A stretch of 10,809 nucleotides of DNA, taken from NCBI GenBank assembly GCA_003168295.1, contig PMST01000372.1, positions 25,770-36,578 on the forward strand, in the 5' to 3' direction. The translations under genes were made by a program, and so were the position numbers. Below the pieces are notes generated by a model. It made no database searches, was not told the DNA's origin, and was given only the letters and a program-made list of their open reading frames with translations. Source of the stretch: Actinomycetota bacterium. Its GTDB lineage: Bacteria; Actinomycetota; Actinomycetes; Streptosporangiales; Streptosporangiaceae. Below, in pieces: positions 5,269-10,809 of this stretch; position 1 is the stretch's first letter; each line of letters begins with the position of its first letter.

Positions 5269-7779
5269 TTAATGGTCTGCCATGGCGGTCACCACTGAGG
5301 TCCGGGCGGCGCGGCGGGCCGGCATGATCGCGGCGAGCAGGCCGGCGCAGGCGCTGATCAGCGCGAGCTGGGCATACGGGACTGACAGCACGATCCGGCC
5401 GCTCGCGGCGGAGCTGAGCGCCCGCACCATGGCCAGGCCGAAGGCTGAGCCGAGACCGATGCCGAGCACCGCGGCCAGCGCGGCCATGAGCACGGCCTCG
5501 CACAGCAGCATCCGGCGCAGCTGCCCGCGGGTCAGGCCGAGGGCGCGCAGCAGCGCCGACTCCCTGGTCCGCTCGATCACCGACAGGGTCAGCGTGCTGG
5601 AGATGCCGAACAGCGCGATCAGGATCGCCAGGCCCAGCAGCGCGGCGAACATCTCCAGGATGGTATCGACGCTGTGGTCCAGCTGCGCCTTGTAGTCGGC
5701 CGCGGTGTCCACCTCGAGCTGCGGGTCGGACGCGATCGCGCTCGTCACGACGGCACGGGAGGTGGCGGTGCCGACACCGGAGGCCGCGTCGACCACCACC
5801 ATGCCCGGGCCGGCGGGCCGGTAGCCGCGCAGGTAGTCAGCGGCGGAGATGAGCACGGCGGGCAGCGGAGACTTATAGGTCCCGGCGTTGTACACCGCCA
5901 CCACGCGCAGGCGCTCCGGTCCGGCGTCCGGCGTGTGCACCACGATCGTGCCGGCCTGGGACGCGTGCAGCGCCGGCAGGGCGCTGATGTCCACGGCGGC
6001 GGTGCCCGGGCCGACCGCGGTCAGCGAGCCGGAGATCATCGCGGGCCGCACCGCGGTGCCGAGCGCGTTGCGGGAGTACGCGCCGAGCGGCACCGTCTGG
6101 CGTCCCACCGTCGCCGTATTCTGGTAGACCGCCGCGACCAGGGCGAGCCGCGGTGAACGCTCGAGCGTGCTGATGATCCGCGGCGGGACCGGCTGGCCAT
6201 GGGAGGTGCTGCGCACCATGTAGTCGAACGGGTAATGGCCGTCGATGGCGGCGTCGGTGGACTTCTGCGCCGAGGAGACCACCACGGAGAACGCCGTCAT
6301 CAGCGTGATGCCGACGGTCAGCGCCGCCGTGGTGGTGGCGACCCGGTGCGGGTTGCGCCGCGCGTTGGCCGTGGCCAGCTGGGCGGTGACCCTGGTCAGC
6401 CGCGCGGGCAGCCAGCCGAGGAAGGCGATGACCGGCGGGGCGATCAGCGGGCCGAGGGCGAGCAGGGCCACGAAGCACAGGCAGCCGCCTGCCGCCAGCC
6501 CGACCAGCCCGGTGGTGGAGCCCCAGATCGTGCCCGCGTAGGTGAGCCCGGCCCCGGTCGCAACCGAAGCGATCGCCACCGCCACCCGGCGCCAGCCGAT
6601 CCGTGCGGTCACTGCGGGCTCGACCGCCACCGCCAGCGCCGCCAGCGGCGCGACCCGGGTCGCGGCCCGGGCCGGCAGCACCGATGCCGCCACCGTGACC
6701 AGCAGGCCGGTGGCGAGCGCGATCGTGACCGACGACGGGCTGATCACCAGCGGCGGATGGGTGCTGACGACATGCAGCAGCCCCCAGCTCACCGCGATCC
6801 CGGTCAGCACCCCGGCCACCGACGCGGTCAGGCCGGTCAGGACGGATTCCGCGAGCATGCTGCCGAACACCTGCCCCCGGCTGGCCCCGACGCAGCGCTG
6901 CAGCGCGAGCTCGCGGGACCGCTGCGCGATCAGGATATTGAAGGTGTTGTAGACGACGATGCACGCGACGACCAGGGAGATCAGCGCGACGATGAGCAGT
7001 CCGGTGGTGAGCACCTTGCTGACGTGCGTGGTGCTGTTCGCCTCATCGGTGGCCAGCTCGGCGCCGGTGATCACCTCGTAGCCCTGGCCGGACAGCCGCG
7101 CGCTGATCCTGGCGGCCAGCGCGGACTGGGACACACCGGGGACGGCGCGGGCCACGATGAGGTTGTAACCGTGCTGGCCGGTGACGGCGATCGCGGCGGC
7201 GGTCTGGAACGCGGTCACGCTGGCGTTGCCGAACTCGCTGCTCACGCCGAGGTCGATCGTCCCGGCGAGATAGAAGGTCCTGATGCCGCCGGCGGAATCG
7301 ACGACCCGCAGCGCCTGGCCGAGGCGGAAATGCTCGTCGGCGGCCGTCGAGGAATCGACGTCGGCTTCATCCGGCTGGCCGGGCAGGTGGCCGGAGACCA
7401 GCGTGAAAGGGGTGAGCGCCGTCACGTTGATGCCGAAGCCGGCGCCGAGCAGTCGGCCGTCGCGGCCAAGCAACGAGCCTGGGCCGCCGAGCCGTCCGTC
7501 CGCGGCGGCGACACCGGGAATCGCGCGCACCGCGGCGAGGGTCGCGGCCGGCAGGACCTGGCCGCCGATCTGGCCGGGAGGATCACCCGACTCCCGCTCC
7601 GCCACGGCGACGCTGACATTCCGCGCGCCGGCGGAGAAGCTGCCGGAGTACGAGTGGCTGATCGAGGCGCTCATCATCAGCGTGCCGGCGACGAACGCCA
7701 CGCCCAGGACGATGGCGAGGGCGGACAGGGCGAGGCGGCCCTTGCGGTAGCGCAGGCCGAGCAGGGTTACCCGCAGCAT
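5269..7779 (-). CDS. FtsX-like ABC transporter permease (double FtsX domain)
   Basis: Membrane subunit of a MacB/LolCDE-related (type VII) ABC system, which uses ATP hydrolysis for mechanical transport or extraction at the envelope. The product has 836 aa. After TM1 (about 16-38) comes a ~215-residue extracytoplasmic domain, then three TMs (255-281, 311-335, 350-375) with the cytoplasmic coupling motif QRSRELALQRCVGASRGQV. Three further hydrophobic regions (about 398-417, 424-455, 481-503) precede a second ~205-residue external domain. The closing three TMs (710-733, 760-785, 802-822) carry a second coupling motif ERTRESALLRALGLTRGQ. It is thus a fused repeat of the four-TM FtsX unit, about ten helices. 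The ATG directly follows the ATPase stop (TAGATG), and it ends the four-gene run. The ligand is unknown. Confidence 0.92.
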   Translation of the reverse strand: MLRVTLLGLRYRKGRLALSALAIVLGVAFVAGTLMMSASISHSYSGSFSAGARNVSVAVAERESGDPPGQIGGQVLPAATLAAVRAIPGVAAADGRLGGPGSLLGRDGRLLGAGFGINVTALTPFTLVSGHLPGQPDEADVDSSTAADEHFRLGQALRVVDSAGGIRTFYLAGTIDLGVSSEFGNASVTAFQTAAAIAVTGQHGYNLIVARAVPGVSQSALAARISARLSGQGYEVITGAELATDEANSTTHVSKVLTTGLLIVALISLVVACIVVYNTFNILIAQRSRELALQRCVGASRGQVFGSMLAESVLTGLTASVAGVLTGIAVSWGLLHVVSTHPPLVISPSSVTIALATGLLVTVAASVLPARAATRVAPLAALAVAVEPAVTARIGWRRVAVAIASVATGAGLTYAGTIWGSTTGLVGLAAGGCLCFVALLALGPLIAPPVIAFLGWLPARLTRVTAQLATANARRNPHRVATTTAALTVGITLMTAFSVVVSSAQKSTDAAIDGHYPFDYMVRSTSHGQPVPPRIISTLERSPRLALVAAVYQNTATVGRQTVPLGAYSRNALGTAVRPAMISGSLTAVGPGTAAVDISALPALHASQAGTIVVHTPDAGPERLRVVAVYNAGTYKSPLPAVLISAADYLRGYRPAGPGMVVVDAASGVGTATSRAVVTSAIASDPQLEVDTAADYKAQLDHSVDTILEMFAALLGLAILIALFGISSTLTLSVIERTRESALLRALGLTRGQLRRMLLCEAVLMAALAAVLGIGLGSAFGLAMVRALSSAASGRIVLSVPYAQLALISACAGLLAAIMPARRAARTSVVTAMADH

Positions 7780-8517
7780 CTAGGCCTGCCTGAGGTGGTC
7801 AAGGACAGATTGCGGCGTCGGCGAGCCCAGCTCGCTGTGCAGCCGTCCGTCGGCCAGGAAGATCACCCGGTCGGAATAGCTCGCGGCCACCGGGTCGTGC
7901 GTCACCATGATCACCGTCTGGCCCAGCTCGCAGACCGAGGTGCGCAGGAAGTCCAGCACCTCGCCGCCGCTGCGCGAGTCCAGGTTCCCGGTCGGCTCGT
8001 CCGCGAACACCACGTCCGGCCTGCTGATCAGCGCACGCGCGCAGGCCACCCGCTGCTGCTGGCCGCCGGACAGCTCGGCCGGGCGATGGGAGAGCCGGCC
8101 GGTGAGGCCGAGCGAGCCGATGACCTTATCCCACCAGCCTTGGTCCGGTCTGGTGCCCGCCAGATCGAGGGGCAGCCGGATGTTCTGCGCCGCGGTGAGA
8201 GTGGGCAGCAGGTTGAACGACTGGAACACGAAACCGACCCGTTGCCGTCGCAGCAGGGTCAGCTGCTTGTCGGACAGGCCGGACAGCTCGGTGCCGCCGA
8301 TCCGCACCGACCCGGCGGTCGCCGTGTCCAGGCCGGCCAGGCAGTGCATCAGGGTCGACTTGCCGGAACCGGACGGCCCCATGATCGCGGTGAACTGGGC
8401 CTGGGCGAACGCGGCGGTGACGCCGTCCAGCGCGCGGACGGCGGTATCGCCGGAGCCGTACACCTTGACCAGGTCGGTGGTCGCGACGGCGCTGAGAAGC
8501 TGAGTAGATGTCGTCAT
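7780..8517 (-). CDS. ABC transporter ATP-binding protein, MacB/LolD type
   Basis: Cytoplasmic ATPase partner of the FtsX-like permease. The 245-aa product has all motifs in canonical form: Walker A GPSGSGKST at residues 47-55, Q-loop Gln 99 (FVFQSFNLLPTLTAAQN), signature LSGGQQQR at 149-156, Walker B VVFADEPTGNLD with catalytic Glu 174, and switch His 207 (VTHDP). FQSFNLLP and DEPTGNLDS are hallmarks of the MacB/LolD/SalX branch. The ATG at 8517-8515 has no Shine-Dalgarno; instead TAGCGT lies exactly 6 bp upstream, suggesting a leaderless mRNA. It follows the response regulator gene by 65 bp and abuts the permease gene. Confidence 0.94.
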   Translation of the reverse strand: MTTSTQLLSAVATTDLVKVYGSGDTAVRALDGVTAAFAQAQFTAIMGPSGSGKSTLMHCLAGLDTATAGSVRIGGTELSGLSDKQLTLLRRQRVGFVFQSFNLLPTLTAAQNIRLPLDLAGTRPDQGWWDKVIGSLGLTGRLSHRPAELSGGQQQRVACARALISRPDVVFADEPTGNLDSRSGGEVLDFLRTSVCELGQTVIMVTHDPVAASYSDRVIFLADGRLHSELGSPTPQSVLDHLRQA

Positions 8518-8582
8518 ACCAGGACGCTAACCAGGCCTGGCGGTTTCCCGCGTCGGCCTGGGAGCGGGTATTGGCGTCCCTC
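8518..8582 (-). promoter_or_regulatory. Candidate leaderless promoter and binding site for the ATPase/permease pair
   Basis: On the minus strand TAGCGT (8529-8524, TANNNT) is followed by exactly six bases and then the ATG at 8517, so +1 would be the A of ATG. No -35 resembling TTGACN lies 16-18 bp upstream, as in activator-dependent promoters. GGCCTGG occurs at 8534-8540 (inside the 10-bp palindrome CCAGGCCTGG, 8531-8540) and 8555-8561, 21 bp apart, i.e. two helical turns. The adjacent response regulator is the obvious candidate activator; this is inference. Confidence 0.42.
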
Positions 8583-9248
8583 TCAGGACTGACGTGGCCT
8601 GACCAGACCGCTCTCGTAGGCGAGTACGACGGCCTGGACCCGGTCGCGCAGGCCGAGCTTGGACAGGATCCGGCCGACGTGGGTCTTGATCGTGGCTTCG
8701 GCGACGACCAGCCGTCCGGCGATCTCCGTGTTGGACAGCCCGGCGGCCATGTGGATCAGGACTTCACGTTCGCGCTCGGTGAGCTCGGCGAGATCGGGCG
8801 GGGCTTCGGCGCCCGCGGCAGGCAGCATCGGCACGAACCGGTCGATCAGGCGCTTGGTGGTTGACGGGGCGACCACGGCGTCGCCGGAGTGCACGGAGCG
8901 GATCGCGAACAGCAGCTCGTGCGGCGGAACATCCTTGAGCAGGAAACCGCTGGCCCCGGCCTTGAGAGCGGTGAACGCGTACTCGTCAAGGTCGAACGTG
9001 GTCAGCATCAGCACCCGAGGCCGGTCCCCGGCCGCGCAGATCTGCTGGGTCGCCCGGACACCATCCAGGCCGGGCATCCGGACGTCCATCACCATCACGT
9101 CCGGCTGCGGCCTGCCCGCGGCGAGCGTGACGGCCGCGAGCCCGTCGGCCGCCTCGCCGACAACCGTCATGTCCGGCTGCGCCTCCAGCACCATCCGGAA
9201 CCCCGTCCGCACCAGTTCCTGGTCATCGACCAGCGCCACCCTGATCAA
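8583..9248 (-). CDS. NarL/FixJ-family response regulator
   Basis: DNA-binding partner of the adjacent kinase. The 221-aa product has an N-terminal receiver domain (1-120) with acidic pair D8-D9, phosphoacceptor Asp 55 (VMVMDVRMPG), switch Thr 83/84 (MLTTFD) and conserved Lys 105 (LLKDVPP). The C-terminal LuxR-type helix-turn-helix (about 152-215) contains LTEREREVLIHMAAGLSNTEIA and ATIKTHVGRILSKLGLRDR. The start is a TTG (9248-9246) overlapping the kinase stop as TTGA. It is preferred over the GTG three codons later because MIRVALVDDQ is the standard beginning of the family, and GGGG upstream may act as ribosome binding site. Most likely target: the promoter of the transporter genes directly downstream. 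Confidence 0.95.
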   Translation of the reverse strand: MIRVALVDDQELVRTGFRMVLEAQPDMTVVGEAADGLAAVTLAAGRPQPDVMVMDVRMPGLDGVRATQQICAAGDRPRVLMLTTFDLDEYAFTALKAGASGFLLKDVPPHELLFAIRSVHSGDAVVAPSTTKRLIDRFVPMLPAAGAEAPPDLAELTEREREVLIHMAAGLSNTEIAGRLVVAEATIKTHVGRILSKLGLRDRVQAVVLAYESGLVRPRQS

Positions 9249-10477
9249 GCGGCACCCCGGGCCAGCTGCGCGGCCACCAGCGGCAGCGTCGCCGTCACCT
9301 GGTACCCGCCGCCCGGTCGCGGGCCTGCCGCGAGGGTTCCGCCGTACAGCTCGACCCGTTCCCGCATGCCGTGCAGCCCGTGCCCGGTGCTGTCGGCTGC
9401 GGCACCGTCGGCGCTGGCCTGGTCCGATCCGGGTGGCTGGGCGGCCGCGCCGCGGCCGTCATCGGTGACGCTGACCGTCACGCCGTCCGCTGCGTACCGG
9501 ATCGTGACCGCCGCGCTGGCCCCGGGACCGCCATGCCTGCGGACGTTGGTGAGCGACTCCTGGACGACCCGGTAGACGGCCAGGTCGGCGCCGTCGGCCT
9601 GGCCGGCCACGGGCGTGCCTTCCTGGCTGAACGTGACCGGTATGCCGGCTGCCCTGGTCTGCTCCAGTAGCAGGCTGAGCTGGCTGGTTCCCGGTACTGG
9701 CGCGAGCTCGGGCCCGAGGGGCCCGGCCGATGGTGATCTGAGCATGCCGAGCAGGCGGCGCATCTCGGCTAGTGCCTGCCGTCCGGTCCCGCTGATCGCG
9801 CCGAGTGCCTCCCGCGTCTTGTCCGGGGAGTTCTCCAGCGCGAACGCCGCACCGTCCGCCTGTACCACCATGACGCTGACGTGGTGCGCGACGATGTCGT
9901 GCAGCTCGCGGGCGATCCTGGCCCGCTCCGCCGCCGCCGCGACCTGGGCCAGCGCGTCCCGCTCACGTTCCAGCCGTCGCGTCTTTTCCTCCAGCGCCGC
10001 GTAGTAGCCGCGCCGCCAGCGCACGGAGTCGGCGGTCAGCCAGGTGAGCAGCGCCGGCGTGCTGACCAGCCCCATGGCGAGCAGCACCTGCCAGAACGTG
10101 CCGTCTCCGGCCACCCGCCAGCGCACGGTGGCCACCGCCGCGCCCAGTACGCAGATGGCCAGGCCCGGTGCGGAGGCCCGCCGCGGCCGGCTCACCGCCA
10201 GGGAGTACAGAAGGATCAGAACGGACACGTCCGCTGTGCTCGGCCCCCTGAACGCCACCACCTGCACCGCGCCGACCGCGACGGCCGCGGCGAACGCCGC
10301 CGTAGGGTACTGGCGCCGGAACACGATCGGTACGGCCAGCGCGACGATGACCGGGATGAGACCCGGGTGCCTGGTCAAGCTCCCGTACACGCTGAACCCG
10401 AAACCGAGGACCAGCAACGCCAGCAGGCCGTCCACCAGCTTCGGGTGGCGGCGCAGCCAGGCATAGAGTCCGTACAC
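9245..10477 (-). CDS. Sensor histidine kinase, NarL-partner type (HisKA_3)
   Basis: Membrane sensor that phosphorylates the response regulator encoded next. The 410-aa product has a membrane N-terminus with hydrophobic stretches at about 14-31, 39-53, 60-76, 82-96, 104-118 and 128-148 and almost no extracytoplasmic domain, suggesting intramembrane sensing. A coiled stretch (EEKTRRLERERDALAQVAAA, 163-182) leads into HisKA_3 with ERARIARELHDIVAHHVSVM and phosphoacceptor His 193. The HATPase_c domain has the N-box ESLTNVRRH (Asn 311), DDGRG (339-343) and GHGLHGMRERV (366-376). The start is a GTG at 10477, the first possible after an in-frame stop. No ribosome binding site is present, but TAGCCT sits 6 bp upstream. 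The 3' end overlaps the regulator gene by 4 bp. Confidence 0.93.
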   Translation of the reverse strand: MYGLYAWLRRHPKLVDGLLALLVLGFGFSVYGSLTRHPGLIPVIVALAVPIVFRRQYPTAAFAAAVAVGAVQVVAFRGPSTADVSVLILLYSLAVSRPRRASAPGLAICVLGAAVATVRWRVAGDGTFWQVLLAMGLVSTPALLTWLTADSVRWRRGYYAALEEKTRRLERERDALAQVAAAAERARIARELHDIVAHHVSVMVVQADGAAFALENSPDKTREALGAISGTGRQALAEMRRLLGMLRSPSAGPLGPELAPVPGTSQLSLLLEQTRAAGIPVTFSQEGTPVAGQADGADLAVYRVVQESLTNVRRHGGPGASAAVTIRYAADGVTVSVTDDGRGAAAQPPGSDQASADGAAADSTGHGLHGMRERVELYGGTLAAGPRPGGGYQVTATLPLVAAQLARGAA

Positions 10478-10483
10478 CGGACC

Positions 10484-10513
10484 AGGCTACGTCCGGGCCG
10501 GCGGCGCTGTCGT
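10484..10513 (-). promoter_or_regulatory. Candidate leaderless promoter of the kinase operon
   Basis: On the minus strand a -35-like ACGACA (10513-10508, GACA matching TTGACA) is separated by 18 bp from TAGCCT (10489-10484, TANNNT). Exactly six bases later comes the GTG start at 10477, so the first transcribed base would be the start codon. The absence of a Shine-Dalgarno agrees. Confidence 0.5.
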
Positions 10514-10515
10514 CC

Positions 10516-10560
10516 CCCCGCAGGCTGAATCCCAGGTCAGCCACCAGGCTGACCGCGGGG
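10516..10560 (-). terminator. Hairpin between arylsulfotransferase-like gene and kinase promoter
   Basis: GGTCAGCC (10535-10542) and GGCTGACC (10547-10554) form a perfect 8-bp stem with a 4-nt loop. CCCCGC (10516-10521) and GCGGGG (10555-10560) close it as an outer 6-bp stem with a 13-nt bulge on one side. It begins 48 bp after the stop of the upstream gene and ends just before the kinase -35, so it likely works as a T-less actinobacterial terminator. A second GGCTGA copy (10523-10528) offers an alternative pairing with TCAGCC (10537-10542). Confidence 0.5.
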
Positions 10561-10608
10561 TCCTGGCCGCGTCCTCGTTGCGGCGATAGGTGCCTGGCCG
10601 GTGGCACG

Positions 10609-10809
10609 CTAGCTGCCCGGGTTCCACGGCAGCCGGTAGGCGCGGTAGGTGGCCACGCCGTCCGGCAGCTTGGCGTTGAACAGCAGCTTTCCCGACGGGC
10701 TGAACTCGGAGAAGTATGACAGCCCGCCCCAGCTGACGAACAGGTCGCCGTTCTTGGTCGGCTGCGCGCTGCCGGTCGCGCCCGCCGTCAGGCCCTCCGG
10801 CTGGTTCAC
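10609..10809 (-). CDS. Arylsulfotransferase-like protein, C-terminal part (5' end beyond right edge)
   Basis: Sixty-six codons are visible, entering from the right edge and ending at TAG (10611-10609). The sequence around NGDLFVSWGGLSYFSEFS, then PSGKLLFNAKLP and the ending TYRAYRLPWNPGS resemble, from memory, the last blade and conserved tail of arylsulfotransferase-family (ASST-like) beta-propeller proteins of actinobacteria, which typically end in SYRAYRFPW. Those proteins are usually secreted or lipid-anchored; the signal region and catalytic His lie outside the window, so activity cannot be judged. The hairpin 48 bp downstream probably terminates its transcript, separating it from the kinase operon. 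Confidence 0.6.
   Translation of the reverse strand: MNQPEGLTAGATGSAQPTKNGDLFVSWGGLSYFSEFSPSGKLLFNAKLPDGVATYRAYRLPWNPGS

Noticed and set aside
6199..8592. 797-codon plus-strand open frame opposite the FtsX permease and ATPase
   Set aside because: Low-complexity R/G/D/H-rich translation, fully antisense to genes with clear motifs; no start signal or family.
1..10809. CRISPR arrays, insertion sequences, tRNA or rRNA genes, toxin-antitoxin or phage-defence genes
   Set aside because: Looked for on both strands; no spaced direct repeats, transposase motifs, cloverleaf structures or defence domains were found.

Overview
The window is high-GC, strongly codon-biased DNA from an actinobacterium. The Lsr2-type nucleoid protein is restricted to Actinobacteria, and the NarL-type two-component/ABC cluster, the PadR-type ABC operon and start-adjacent TANNNT promoters fit the same group. 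I cannot name a genus from sequence alone. All assignments rest on reading motifs, not on a database search.

Layout. (1) Positions 1-1826, minus strand: an ABC exporter operon, with a DrrA/CcmA-like ATPase followed 3 nt later by an ABC-2 type permease that runs off the left edge. (2) 1827-2400: a gene-free stretch that holds a minus-strand relic of a PadR-family regulator, broken by a +1 frameshift and lacking its 3' part. At its start lies a perfect 12-bp tandem repeat of a small dyad. The relic probably once controlled the exporter. (3) 2401-5171, plus strand: lsr2, a weak unassigned ORF, a three-His-box fatty acid desaturase and a small DUF6458-like two-TM protein with amino-acid repeats. 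The non-coding parts here are less GC-rich than the flanks and contain most of the structured nucleic acid: a stem that overlaps the desaturase ribosome binding site, a long hairpin followed by eight Ts, and a GNRA hairpin holding the DUF6458-like ribosome binding site. (4) 5269-10477, minus strand: a four-gene module transcribed histidine kinase, response regulator, MacB/FtsX-type ATPase, 836-aa double-FtsX permease. The genes overlap or abut except for a 65-bp gap before the ATPase. That gap and the region upstream of the kinase each show a TANNNT hexamer exactly 6 bp before the start codon with no Shine-Dalgarno, as expected for leaderless mRNAs. (5) 10609-10809, minus strand: the C-terminal end of an arylsulfotransferase-like protein, separated from the kinase promoter by an 8-bp hairpin.

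How the genes may work together. The kinase/regulator pair most likely senses an envelope or drug signal and drives the adjacent ATPase/permease, with a second promoter at the transporter genes as the likely target. The left exporter seems to have lost its local PadR regulator. The desaturase and DUF6458-like protein are membrane-related and separately expressed. I saw no mobile element, CRISPR array, tRNA or rRNA. Nothing here proves a new system; the best leads are the regulatory structures and the decayed PadR locus.
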